From Bacteroidota bacterium (GTDB taxonomy: Bacteria > Bacteroidota > Bacteroidia > Bacteroidales > F082): a DNA stretch of 64,000 nucleotides. Position 1 is the first letter of the stretch. Every line of letters starts with the position of its first letter. A model generated the notes under the pieces. That model was not told the DNA's origin. It searched no databases and worked only from the letters and a program-made list of their open reading frames with translations. The stretch lies in NCBI GenBank assembly GCA_020444415.1, contig JAHLLA010000005.1, positions 124,001 to 188,000 on the forward strand, written 5' to 3'. The position numbers and the translations under genes are program-made. This document shows, in pieces, positions 1-8,783 of this stretch.

Positions 1-561
1 TCTCACTTTCACCCTGCCAATGAAAATAAGTACAAGGCTGGTAACAAAAAGTAAAGCGGCGGTAGAAAAATTAGCAGGGAAGATCAATCCTGTGACGATC
101 AGCACAGGAAGCATAAGTGGGACAAATGCCGATTTAAAATCTTTGATCTGTTCCTGCTTTTTAGTTAACATACGTGCTAAATAAATAATCAAAGTGACTT
201 TTGCAAGGTCAGAGGTTTGAAAAGTCAAATTAAAGGGAAGAGGGAGAACGCGTTTTGCTTCGTTTAAATTGAGCCCAAAAATTAATGTGATCAGTAATAA
301 TGGCACGGCAATATATAAGGCAATCTGAAATATTCGTGAGTAATAAGTGTATTTTAAAAGATGTGCAAAGTACATAAGCAGTAATCCAAATAATAAAATG
401 ACGGCATGCTTCAGCATATAGTATTCGGTGTTTCCGCTATGGTATTTGTAGGCAAGTGTGCCTGTTGAACTATAAACGGCCAGAAATGAAACCAGGGTCA
501 GCAGGAATACCACTGCCCAGATTACTTTGTCGCCTTTTATTTTAGTTAAAAATGATTGCAT
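1..561 (-). CDS. ftsW: FtsW-like SEDS peptidoglycan glycosyltransferase (N-terminal part, cut by window edge)
   Basis: The 187 codons present start MQSFLTKIKGDKVIWAVV and run off the left edge, so the C-terminal half is missing. FtsW is the membrane polymerase that extends glycan chains at the septum together with its partner transpeptidase. Hydrophobic segments alternate with short loops as in SEDS proteins. The family's FQPSELAK-type motif appears as FQTSDLAK, followed by a NFSTAALL stretch that matches the conserved region after it. The ATG lies 3 bases beyond the murD stop, so it should be co-translated with the upstream dcw genes. RodA is the alternative, but position directly after murD argues for FtsW. 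Confidence 0.9.
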   Translation of the reverse strand, partial: MQSFLTKIKGDKVIWAVVFLLTLVSFLAVYSSTGTLAYKYHSGNTEYYMLKHAVILLFGLLLMYFAHLLKYTYYSRIFQIALYIAVPLLLITLIFGLNLNEAKRVLPLPFNLTFQTSDLAKVTLIIYLARMLTKKQEQIKDFKSAFVPLMLPVLIVTGLIFPANFSTAALLFVTSLVLIFIGRVKVR

Positions 562-564
562 CTT

Positions 565-1911
565 TTAAAGATTGTTAACTGCTTTTTTAAATTGATTTCC
601 TCTGTCTTCATAGTTTTCAAATAAATCAAAACTGGCGCAGGCAGGTGACATTAATACCGTGTCGCCTTTTGACGCAATCTGATAAGCAGCCTTTACAGCT
701 TCTGCAGCAGATTGTGTGTCGAAGATCAATTCCACATCATCTCCGAAAGCTTCGTGGATTTTTTTGTTATCCACACCCAGGCAAATAATGGCCTTTACTT
801 TTTGTTTTACAAGCGGTTTGATAAAATCGTAATCGTTTCCCTTATCAATACCTCCGGCAATCCATACGGTAGGATGTTCAGCACTTTCAAGCGCATACCA
901 TGTTGAATTTACATTGGTAGCTTTTGAATCGTTAATGAACCTGATGCCGTGCACACTGCCAACATATTCCAGGCGATGGGCGATGTTCTGGAAATCAGAC
1001 AAACATTGCTTGATCGTATCATTCCTGATCTCCATTAATTTGGCCGCCACACCGGCTGCCATCGAATTGTAAACATTGTGTTTTCCCTGTAATGCTAACT
1101 GTTCCAATGTCATATCAAATTCTTTTTTATGTTGTTTTATAATTATTTTTCCGTTATTCATATAGGCTCCATTCTCCACATTTAAGTTTCTAAGGCTGAA
1201 TGGAATCTGTTTCATTTGCACTTCCCTTTTTGCTAATTCATTTCGTATTACCGTATCATCAAAGCAATAAATGAAAGCCTCATTTTCAGATTGATTTTGA
1301 AGAATTCTGAATTTGGAATCGACATAATTTTCAAATTTGTTGTCATACCTGTCCAGGTGATCCGGCGTGATGTTCAGCAATATGGAAATGTCCGCTTTGA
1401 ATTTTTGCATGCCATCCAGTTGAAAGCTGCTGAGTTCAAGAACAAAAACATCTTTGTCATCTTCAGCCACCTGCCTTGCAAAGCTTTTTCCGATATTTCC
1501 TGCAACACCAACGTTCAATCCCGCTGTTTTTAATATGTGTCCGAGGAGCAAGGTGGTTGTCGTTTTTCCATTACTGCCAGTTATTCCAATTATTTTAGCG
1601 GTTGTGAATCGCGAAGCGAATTCTATTTCAGAGATGACGGGAATATTTGCCTTTCTGATGGCTTCCATGATTGGAATCGTATCGGGTATGCCCGGGCTTT
1701 TTATGATCTCAGTTGCAGATAAAATCCGTTTCAGATCATGATTTCCTTCTTCAAAATCAATTTCAAAATGTTTAAGAACGCTTTTGTATGTTTCTTTGAT
1801 AGCTCCTTTGTCGCTAACAAAAACTTTTAATCCTTTCTTTTGAGCGAGAACAGCTGCCCCGGTGCCACTTTCGGCAGCCCCCAGTACAACTATTTCCCTG
1901 TATCTTTTCAT
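565..1911 (-). CDS. murD: UDP-N-acetylmuramoyl-L-alanine--D-glutamate ligase
   Basis: MurD adds D-glutamate to UDP-MurNAc-L-Ala in the cytoplasm using ATP. The 448-residue length is normal. The N-terminus has a Rossmann-like start (VVLGAAESGTGAAVLA), the central ATPase domain has the P-loop GITGSNGKTTTTLL near residue 110, and the Mur-ligase signatures HRLEYVG and NDSKATN follow around residues 317-335. The ATG start is used. The gene sits between mraY (16 bases upstream) and ftsW (3 bases downstream) in the minus-strand cell-wall operon. Confidence 0.97.
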   Translation of the reverse strand: MKRYREIVVLGAAESGTGAAVLAQKKGLKVFVSDKGAIKETYKSVLKHFEIDFEEGNHDLKRILSATEIIKSPGIPDTIPIMEAIRKANIPVISEIEFASRFTTAKIIGITGSNGKTTTTLLLGHILKTAGLNVGVAGNIGKSFARQVAEDDKDVFVLELSSFQLDGMQKFKADISILLNITPDHLDRYDNKFENYVDSKFRILQNQSENEAFIYCFDDTVIRNELAKREVQMKQIPFSLRNLNVENGAYMNNGKIIIKQHKKEFDMTLEQLALQGKHNVYNSMAAGVAAKLMEIRNDTIKQCLSDFQNIAHRLEYVGSVHGIRFINDSKATNVNSTWYALESAEHPTVWIAGGIDKGNDYDFIKPLVKQKVKAIICLGVDNKKIHEAFGDDVELIFDTQSAAEAVKAAYQIASKGDTVLMSPACASFDLFENYEDRGNQFKKAVNNL

Positions 1912-1927
1912 TTATAATGGTCATTTA

Positions 1928-3169
1928 TTATCTTAGTTTTAAAGTGATGATCGTGAACACCGCCAGCATAATTCCAACAATGAAAAAACGGAGTACAATT
2001 TTGGGTTCCGGATATCCAAGTTTTTGAAAATGATGGTGTAACGGCGACATTTTGAAAACACGAACACCTGCGCCACGGGTTCGTTTCGTGTATTTGAAAT
2101 AGCTTACCTGTATTATGACTGATAAGCTTTCTGCCAAGAAAATTCCACAGAGGATGGGTATGAGCAATTCTTTACGAATAATGATCGCAAAAACGGCAAT
2201 TATCCCACCAATAGCCAAGCTACCTGTATCGCCCATAAAAACCTGTGCTGGATAGGTATTATACCAAAGAAACCCTACCGTAGCACCTACGAAAGCACTA
2301 ACATAAATAGTTAATTCACCTACATTGGGTAAATACATGATGTTCAGGTAATCGGCAAAAATGATGTTACCCGAAACCCAGGCCAGGATGCCCAGCGTTA
2401 ATCCAATGATGGCAGAAGTTCCGGTGGCAAGTCCATCCATTCCGTCGGTCAGGTTGGCACCATTTGACACGCCGACAATTATCAGAATAACTATCGGAAT
2501 AAAGATTAAAAATGCCCATTTTTGATATCCTTCACCTATCCATTTTAGAAGGTATGCATAATCGAATTCATTGTTTTTGAAAAAGGGTATCGTTGTTTTT
2601 GTCGACCTGGCTTCTTCAATTACAAAATTGTCAGTTGGGGTAATTTCGGTGCTCCCAATTTGCGTTTGCTGCACAACGGTCTGTTGTTTTTCCCTGACAA
2701 CAACTGAAGGATTGTAATACATAACCAGACCTACAATGAGGCCAAGGATTACTTGGGCTATAATTTTATACTTCCCGCTCAAACCAGCTTTGTCCTTTTT
2801 AAAAACTTTGATATAATCGTCCAGAAAGCCAACACCACCCAGCCAAATGGTTGTGAAAAGCATCAGGATGATATAAATGTTATCAAGTTTTGCGAATAGC
2901 AATGCCGGAATCAGAATGGAAGCGAGAATGATTAAGCCACCCATAGTAGGCGTGCCCTGTTTATCCAATTGCCCTTCGAGGCCGAGGTCGCGAATGGTTT
3001 CTCCCACCTGTTTTTTGTTCAGGTAGTTGATCCATCTTTTTCCAAATAACAAAGAAATGATGAGCGAGGTGATGACGGCCATGGCAGCCCTGAATGAGAG
3101 GTATTCGAAAACCCCTGCTCCGGGCAGCGCGTACATTTCATCCAGGTATTTAAATAAATAATAAAGCAT
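1928..3169 (-). CDS. mraY: Phospho-N-acetylmuramoyl-pentapeptide-transferase
   Basis: MraY makes lipid I by moving phospho-MurNAc-pentapeptide onto undecaprenyl phosphate in the inner membrane. Family motifs are present: the double aspartate of FLDDYIK (residues 117-118), [13 protein letters not shown] (about 236-248) and the C-terminal SPLHHHFQK. At 413 residues it is about 50 longer than the usual 360. The extra length is a polar insertion at roughly residues 153-215, which I believe is common in Bacteroidota MraY and does not interrupt the motifs. The start ATG is directly adjacent to the murE stop codon. Confidence 0.97.
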   Translation of the reverse strand: MLYYLFKYLDEMYALPGAGVFEYLSFRAAMAVITSLIISLLFGKRWINYLNKKQVGETIRDLGLEGQLDKQGTPTMGGLIILASILIPALLFAKLDNIYIILMLFTTIWLGGVGFLDDYIKVFKKDKAGLSGKYKIIAQVILGLIVGLVMYYNPSVVVREKQQTVVQQTQIGSTEITPTDNFVIEEARSTKTTIPFFKNNEFDYAYLLKWIGEGYQKWAFLIFIPIVILIIVGVSNGANLTDGMDGLATGTSAIIGLTLGILAWVSGNIIFADYLNIMYLPNVGELTIYVSAFVGATVGFLWYNTYPAQVFMGDTGSLAIGGIIAVFAIIIRKELLIPILCGIFLAESLSVIIQVSYFKYTKRTRGAGVRVFKMSPLHHHFQKLGYPEPKIVLRFFIVGIMLAVFTIITLKLR

Positions 3170-4627
3170 CTATACTGTTTCAAAAAGTTTATTTACAATT
3201 GCCATGTCATCAAAAGGGTATTTTACACCTTTTATCTCCTGGTATTTTTCATGTCCTTTGCCTGCCACCAATATGATATCTCCTGTTTTGGCCAGGTTCA
3301 CGGATGTTTTAATAGCTTCTTCACGATTGGTGATCGCCAGTGTTTTATTTGTTTTTGCCGGATCAATTCCGGCTTGCATATCTTTAATGATCTTCTCCGG
3401 ATCCTCTGATCTCGGATTGTCGGATGTGAGGATGACAGTATCACTCAGAAGTGAGGCGATTCGTGCCATTTTGGGTCTTTTCTCTCTATCCCGGTCACCA
3501 CCGGCACCTACAACCGTAATGAGTGTTTCATTTTTGGTTCTGATTGCGTTGATGGTCTTTAACACATTTTCAAGCGCATCGGGCGTATGGGCATAGTCAA
3601 TAAAACAAGTAATACCGTTGCTTGATCTTAACATCTGAAAACGGCCCTCGGCAGCCTGGATTTGGCTCAGTTTCATGAGGACAGCTTCATCATTCTGACC
3701 CAGTAAAATAGCTGCTCCATAAGCTGCCAGTAAATTGTAAGCATTGAACTCACCCGAAAGCAGTGTATAAAACTCCCGGCCGTTTATTTGTAATTGCAAT
3801 CCTTCAAAGCTGCTTTCGATGATCTTTCCTTTAAAATCAGCCAGGGTTTTCAGACTATAGCTTTTTTCAGTTGCTTTTGTATTCTGAAGCATCACCCGGC
3901 CGTTCTTGTCATCCAAATTTGTAAGCGCGAAAGCCGTTTGAGGCAACCCGTCAAATAATTTCTTCTTGGTATTCAGGTAATCCTTGAATGTTTTATGGTA
4001 ATCCAGGTGGTCATGTGTGAGATTTGTGAAGATGGCACCGCTGAATTGTATACCGGCTATTCTTTCCTGGTCGATGGCATGACTGCTGACCTCCATAAAT
4101 GCATATTCACAACCAGAATTAACCATGTCTTTTAATAATAGTTGTAGGCTGATGGCATCCGGAGTGGTATGGGTGGCCTTGATGCTTGTCCCGACTATTT
4201 TATTTTGGATTGTTGAGATGAGTCCCGTTTTATATCCTAAATCGGTGAAAAGATTATACAGCAAGGTGGCCGTGGTCGTTTTTCCGTTTGTTCCGGTAAT
4301 TCCAACCAGTTTCAGGTTATTTGAAGGCTGGTCAAAGAAGTTGGAAGCAATTTGCCCGATGGCTTCTGATGAATTTTCAACCAGGACATATGAGACATCT
4401 GGCAATGTAGATACTGGAAGCTCGCTGCAAACAATGGAAGTGGCTCCATTCTGAATGGCCGTTTCAATGAACTGGTGGCCATCCATTTGGGTGCCTTTTA
4501 CGGCGGCAAAAAGAGTGCCTGGAGATGCTTTCCTGGAATCAAGACATAATCCTGAAACGGGTATTTTCAATGTTCCTTTCGTTTGAAGGACCTTGATACC
4601 GGATAATATGTCTTGTAATTTTTTCAC
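3170..4627 (-). CDS. murE: UDP-MurNAc-tripeptide synthetase, meso-diaminopimelate type
   Basis: MurE adds the third stem-peptide residue. The P-loop GITGTNGKTTTATLL (about residues 109-123), the substrate region THTTPDA and the C-terminal ligase domain are all present in 485 residues. The specificity loop reads DNPR (in TSDNPRSEDP), the known signature for meso-diaminopimelate rather than lysine, so the cell probably has a Gram-negative-type peptidoglycan. The first codon is GTG, one base after the ftsI stop (TAA-G-GTG). No closer ATG would keep the N-terminus, so GTG is accepted. Confidence 0.96.
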   Translation of the reverse strand: MKKLQDILSGIKVLQTKGTLKIPVSGLCLDSRKASPGTLFAAVKGTQMDGHQFIETAIQNGATSIVCSELPVSTLPDVSYVLVENSSEAIGQIASNFFDQPSNNLKLVGITGTNGKTTTATLLYNLFTDLGYKTGLISTIQNKIVGTSIKATHTTPDAISLQLLLKDMVNSGCEYAFMEVSSHAIDQERIAGIQFSGAIFTNLTHDHLDYHKTFKDYLNTKKKLFDGLPQTAFALTNLDDKNGRVMLQNTKATEKSYSLKTLADFKGKIIESSFEGLQLQINGREFYTLLSGEFNAYNLLAAYGAAILLGQNDEAVLMKLSQIQAAEGRFQMLRSSNGITCFIDYAHTPDALENVLKTINAIRTKNETLITVVGAGGDRDREKRPKMARIASLLSDTVILTSDNPRSEDPEKIIKDMQAGIDPAKTNKTLAITNREEAIKTSVNLAKTGDIILVAGKGHEKYQEIKGVKYPFDDMAIVNKLFETV

Positions 4628-4628
4628 C

Positions 4629-6746
4629 TTAAAAACTTGATAATTGTAAATTGATTTGTCTTCCTTTTGTAACTGGTGTTCCTGATCTTACCGATTGTGA
4701 CCTAACCTTTCCTTTCCCGTTTAATATGGTTTGGTATCCAAGGTTTTCTAACAGGAATACTGCATCCTTCGCTTTCATTCCAACAACATTGGGTGTTACT
4801 TCTTCAGCGAAGAATTCGGGTTTTAATTCAATATTGTCTTCATTCACTTCGGCATAGGCCCATTGTTCTTCATAAATGAAGTCTTTATGGTCATATCCGA
4901 GTTCAGTGTAAATATTTTTCAGATCAGCATACCAGACTGCTGAATTGGCCGGAATCTGATGAATCACATTCGTGTCTTCTTTGGTTTCAAGTTCAAGAGC
5001 TAGGGAAGTGGCATAGATTTTATCAGCTATTTCTTTAAATGCAGGAGCTGCAACTGATCCACCGTAATATTTACCGGCAGATGGATTATTGATCACGACA
5101 ATACAAGAGTACTTTGGATTATCTGCCGGAAAGTACCCAATAAAAGATGCGTTGTAATTGGTTTTATTGTACTTGCCTCCAACAGCAATCTGAGCGGTGC
5201 CAGTTTTTCCGGCTACTTTGTATGGACTGCTGGCAAAAGTGTTTTTCCCGGTACCATTTTCAACCACACCCTCAAGCAGTGACCTGGCCAGTTGAATGGT
5301 TTCTTCAGAAGCAATGCTTTTGTCAATAACTTCCGTTTCAAATACCTCTTTTTGAATGCCTGCTTCACGTATTTCAGTTACAAACTGCGGTTTAACCATC
5401 CTGCCATTATTGGCAACAGCATTGTAGATCGTTAGGTTTTGAAGGGGTGTAATTGTTAATTCATATCCGATCGACATCCAAGGAAGGGAAGTGCCATACC
5501 ATGTTTTTTTATTGGATGGGTGTTTTACATATGGGATGCCTTCGCCCTGTATTTCGAGTCCGAGCTTTTTGTTTAACCCCAGGTCATAAAGACCTTCAAT
5601 ATATTCTTCTGGTTCTTCCTTGTATGCTTCATAGATAATTTTGGATACACCCACATTTGATGAATGCTCAAATACATCCCTTACAGTTACCCGCCCATTC
5701 TTAATTTTATGAACATCCTTCAGTGGCCTGCCGTAATAAGAAGTATATCCTTCACCTGTTATTACACTGTCCGTTAATTTGACCTTATGGTCTTCAAGGG
5801 CAGTCATTAACGAATACAATTTAAAGGTAGAACCGGGTTCAATGCTTTCGCCAATGGCATAGTTGTAGGTTTCTTTATAGAAGTTGTCGGTGCTGTCGTA
5901 TCTGAGGTTAGCAATGGCTTTGATATGACCCGTTGCTACTTCCATTACCACAGCGCAACCCTGAAATGCCTCATTATTAATAAGCTGCCTGAGCAATGCC
6001 AGTTCGGTCACATCCTGTATATTTACATCAATGGTGGTGACAATGTCCAAACCATTTTTGGGTTCCACTTCATTCTCATCATGAATGGGCACCCAATCGC
6101 CGTGGTTGATGCGGCGCAATACCATTTTTCCGTCTTCACCTGTCAGCACATCCGTGAAGGCACCTTCTAAACCAACAAACAGGTTTTCTTCTTTAATTTC
6201 GTAACCGATGGTGCGGCCTGCCAATTCTCTAAAAGGCCTGACACGTGAAGTTTTTTGAATGGTGATCAATCCTCCCCTGTATTTTCCTCGCTTCAGGATA
6301 GGAAGTTCTCTTAATGCTTTAAGCTGGTCGTAGGTAGCAGATCTGCTAAGCAGGAAATACCGTTTACCGTTTTTCCTGGCTTTGATCAGATCGTTTTTAA
6401 TCTGCCATTGCGATGATTTATTAAATGTGTTAGCCAGTCCTTTGGAAAGGGAGTCAATCTTGGCATAAAAAAGTTCATCGGGAATGTGAGGAGAAGCTAC
6501 ATCAAACCGGATCTCGAATATGGGAACTGAAGTGGCAAGCAGGCTACCATCTGCTGCAAGAATATTTCCCCTGCTGGCTTCCAAATTGGCCACGGTTAAT
6601 TCCTGGTGCTGTGATTGCTGTTTTAACTCTTCGCCTTCAACTATTTGAATGAGCAGCATCTTGGTGATGATGGCCACACCAAAGACCAGTATTCCGAAAT
6701 ATACCAGGTAAACACGCCATAATATGTCTTTCTTCTGATCTGTCAA
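4629..6746 (-). CDS. ftsI: Septal penicillin-binding protein (transpeptidase) with C-terminal PASTA domain
   Basis: This is the division-specific class B PBP that cross-links peptides at the septum. A membrane anchor lies at about residues 10-35 and a dimerisation region follows. The three transpeptidase motifs are S306-T-F-K309, S362-S-N364 and K514-T-G516. The last 55 or so residues (TPNVVGMKAKDAVFLLENLG onward) form one PASTA domain, typical of Bacteroidota FtsI/PBP2x-like proteins. The frame begins with TTG. AAAGAG lies 8-9 bases upstream and no in-frame ATG precedes the membrane anchor, so TTG is the likely start. Confidence 0.94.
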   Translation of the reverse strand: MTDQKKDILWRVYLVYFGILVFGVAIITKMLLIQIVEGEELKQQSQHQELTVANLEASRGNILAADGSLLATSVPIFEIRFDVASPHIPDELFYAKIDSLSKGLANTFNKSSQWQIKNDLIKARKNGKRYFLLSRSATYDQLKALRELPILKRGKYRGGLITIQKTSRVRPFRELAGRTIGYEIKEENLFVGLEGAFTDVLTGEDGKMVLRRINHGDWVPIHDENEVEPKNGLDIVTTIDVNIQDVTELALLRQLINNEAFQGCAVVMEVATGHIKAIANLRYDSTDNFYKETYNYAIGESIEPGSTFKLYSLMTALEDHKVKLTDSVITGEGYTSYYGRPLKDVHKIKNGRVTVRDVFEHSSNVGVSKIIYEAYKEEPEEYIEGLYDLGLNKKLGLEIQGEGIPYVKHPSNKKTWYGTSLPWMSIGYELTITPLQNLTIYNAVANNGRMVKPQFVTEIREAGIQKEVFETEVIDKSIASEETIQLARSLLEGVVENGTGKNTFASSPYKVAGKTGTAQIAVGGKYNKTNYNASFIGYFPADNPKYSCIVVINNPSAGKYYGGSVAAPAFKEIADKIYATSLALELETKEDTNVIHQIPANSAVWYADLKNIYTELGYDHKDFIYEEQWAYAEVNEDNIELKPEFFAEEVTPNVVGMKAKDAVFLLENLGYQTILNGKGKVRSQSVRSGTPVTKGRQINLQLSSF

Positions 6747-6749
6747 AGC

Positions 6750-7145
6750 TTACTCTTTATCGTTGATTTTTTTAACTTTTAATATTTTCACCGGTTGCCT
6801 GTTTTCCCTTACACCCGTTGCCTCAAGCCTTTTTGAAATCTGAGATTGTTTTGAGAGTTCCATGAGATCCGATTTACTATCAATAAATTCGAATCGCAAT
6901 TCTTTTAGCTCCCTGTGCAGATGGCTGATCTCCCTGATCTTCTCTTCAGCCAGGTAATTGTTTGCTATATATATAAAGGCCAAAAATGCTATGAATAGCA
7001 GAAAAGGAAAAAGCCTGAAGGTTTTCTCAGTGATGAGCTCACCACCCAGGATGCCTTTTGTGGTGCTGCCAATATGGGTTTCCACCCTGGGCAACTTGAG
7101 CCTTTTCTCCTTTTTTGGTTTCTTTATTTTATTTACCGGTTTCAT
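6750..7145 (-). CDS. ftsL: FtsL-like division protein
   Basis: A short bitopic membrane protein of 131 residues. It has a basic cytoplasmic N-terminus rich in Lys, one transmembrane segment (FRLFPFLLFIAFLAFIYIA, about residues 44-62) and a periplasmic helical region with heptad-like leucines that should form a coiled coil. This architecture and the position between rsmH and ftsI identify it as FtsL, which bridges FtsQ/FtsB-type proteins to FtsW/FtsI. Sequence similarity among FtsL proteins is low, so the call rests on shape and synteny. It ends 3 bases before ftsI, and its ATG overlaps the rsmH stop by one base. Confidence 0.85.
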   Translation of the reverse strand: MKPVNKIKKPKKEKRLKLPRVETHIGSTTKGILGGELITEKTFRLFPFLLFIAFLAFIYIANNYLAEEKIREISHLHRELKELRFEFIDSKSDLMELSKQSQISKRLEATGVRENRQPVKILKVKKINDKE

Positions 7146-8038
7146 TATATCTTTTCAGCAATTCGTAAGCGGGCACTTCTGGCCCGGTTGTTCAATTCAA
7201 TTTCATTTTCGTCAGCTACAATTACCTTCCTGTTAATGGCTTTGTAGATCAGCTCCGGGTTTCCGTAGAAATCCTTTTTTAATTCTCCTTCAAAATTTCC
7301 TGTTTTGATGAGGTTTTTAACCAGCCTGTCTTCGAGAGAATGGTAGGAAATAACCACTAGCCTTCCCGTAGGAGCCAGCATTTCGGTGGCCTGGAGTAGC
7401 AATTCTTTTAAAGCATCTATCTCGTCATTTACATAAATCCGTATGCCCTGAAAAAGCATCGCCAGTGATTTATTGAGTTTGTTTGGAGGAAAACAGGACT
7501 GAACGGCGCTCACCAGGTCAGAAGTTGTCGCGATCTGATTCATATCTCTTGCTGCAACAATGGCTTTCGCCACTTTATAACTATTATTCAGTTCCCCGTA
7601 GTCTCGAATAATTTGGTGAAGGTCTTCAAGCGAATAGGTATTCACAAGTTCACGAGCTGTTAGGGGAGCATCCTGGTTCATCCGCATATCCAATTCGCCT
7701 TCCAATCGGGTTGAAAAACCCCTTTCAGCCACATCAAACTGGTGGGATGAAACACCCAGATCAGCCAAAATGCCATCTATTGAGTTGATTCCATGAAGCT
7801 TTAAAAAATTCTTTAAATGCCTGAAATTGTGATTGATCAGGAAGAAATGCTCATCGTCAATTACATTTCCAAGTGCATCTTTATCCTGGTCGAAAGCAAA
7901 TAGTCGCCCTTCTTCCAAGTGCTGTAAAATCAATTTAGAATGACCACCACCACCAAATGTGGCGTCCACATAGGTACCTCCGGATTTAATCTGAAGGCCT
8001 TCAATACTTTTATTTAATAATACTGGATTGTGGTACAT
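7145..8038 (-). CDS. rsmH: 16S rRNA (cytosine(1402)-N(4))-methyltransferase
   Basis: RsmH (formerly MraW) methylates N4 of C1402 in 16S rRNA. The SAM-binding motif YVDATFGGGGHS is at residues 23-34, followed by the GILADLGVSSHQFD and ERGFSTRLEGELDMRMN segments characteristic of the family. Near the C-terminus is VVISYHSLEDRLVK. The length of 297 residues is normal. It is the second gene of the dcw cluster, 4 bases downstream of mraZ, and its stop overlaps the ftsL start by one base. Confidence 0.97.
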   Translation of the reverse strand: MYHNPVLLNKSIEGLQIKSGGTYVDATFGGGGHSKLILQHLEEGRLFAFDQDKDALGNVIDDEHFFLINHNFRHLKNFLKLHGINSIDGILADLGVSSHQFDVAERGFSTRLEGELDMRMNQDAPLTARELVNTYSLEDLHQIIRDYGELNNSYKVAKAIVAARDMNQIATTSDLVSAVQSCFPPNKLNKSLAMLFQGIRIYVNDEIDALKELLLQATEMLAPTGRLVVISYHSLEDRLVKNLIKTGNFEGELKKDFYGNPELIYKAINRKVIVADENEIELNNRARSARLRIAEKI

Positions 8039-8042
8039 TCAA

Positions 8043-8504
8043 TTAATTATCAGTTTCAAACTCGCCCATAACTTCTTCTGCCAAATCGGCAAAGTCATCC
8101 GGATCATAGTCAACTGCCTGTTCATAGGCAGCTTTATCCCAGATCTCGATGCGGTTTACAACTGATGTAAGTACGATCTCTTTTTTGATTCCGCCATAAG
8201 CCTGCAAGTCCTTTGGAATAAGAAGCCTGCCGGGGCCGTCCAACTCAACCGGTTTCACACCAGCCATAAACTTGGTTATGAATTCTGCATTTTTCTTCTT
8301 AAACATGTTAAGCTTGCTTACCATGCTTGTTTCATCCTGCCAGTGATCAACAGGGAAAAGTTCAAGGCATTTTTTAAAAATGCTGCGCTTGATAACAAAA
8401 CCCTGTTTGTAAGTTTCTCCCATTTGATTTTTGTAGGGAGCCGGAAACATAAATCGACCTTTTGCGTCAATTTTACACTCATATGTTCCCAGGATATTGA
8501 TCAT
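8043..8504 (-). CDS. mraZ: MraZ transcriptional regulator of the division/cell-wall cluster
   Basis: MraZ is a SpoVT/AbrB-fold DNA-binding protein that forms a ring and represses its own dcw operon. The 153-residue protein has two AbrB-like halves. The first starts LGTYECKIDAKGRFMFPAPYK and the second carries the GPGRLLIPKDLQAYGG segment. The acidic tail (DYDPDDFADLAEEVMGEFE) extends past the second repeat. It is the first gene of the operon. Phased repeats at 8541-8580 immediately upstream fit autoregulation. Confidence 0.95.
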   Translation of the reverse strand: MINILGTYECKIDAKGRFMFPAPYKNQMGETYKQGFVIKRSIFKKCLELFPVDHWQDETSMVSKLNMFKKKNAEFITKFMAGVKPVELDGPGRLLIPKDLQAYGGIKKEIVLTSVVNRIEIWDKAAYEQAVDYDPDDFADLAEEVMGEFETDN

Positions 8505-8540
8505 TGAATTTTGCAGATTAATGGCGTAAATGTACTAAGA

Positions 8541-8580
8541 TTTTACCACAATTTTACATAATTTACCACCTTTTACCACA
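8541..8580 (-). promoter_or_regulatory. Putative MraZ operator: four 10-bp-phased repeats upstream of mraZ
   Basis: Read on the mraZ strand the block is GTGGTAAAA-like four times: 8571-8580, 8561-8570, 8551-8560 (degenerate, TATGTAAAAT) and 8541-8550. The period is 10-11 bp. MraZ boxes in other bacteria are TGGGN direct repeats spaced so that they recur every 10 bp, contacted by successive subunits of the MraZ ring. The sequence here is not TGGGN but has the same geometry and place, 37-76 bases before the mraZ ATG. A TACATTTA element between it and the gene could be the -7 box. Confidence 0.65.
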
Positions 8581-8743
8581 TTGTTAACAAAATGTTACAT
8601 TTTTAACCATAAATTTTCAATGCCCGTCAACTTAATATTTTGATGCTCAACAAATAATATTTTACAAATAGAGTGGGAGATGACTTATTAACAGAACTCA
8701 AAATTCACATTTGTTAATAACCGGTGAATTACTTTGATTGACG

Positions 8744-8751
8744 TATCTTTG
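8744..8751 (+). promoter_or_regulatory. Bacteroidota-type -7 element (TATCTTTG) before the acyltransferase gene
   Basis: TATCTTTG matches the TAnnTTTG -7 consensus of the primary Bacteroidota sigma factor. It sits 32 bases before the ATG at 8784, giving a leader of about 25 nt. No clear TTTG -33 box lies at the usual distance, so this is a partial match only. Confidence 0.4.
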
Positions 8752-8783
8752 TAGTTGCTGAAGAGCGCAATAAGTAACAACAT

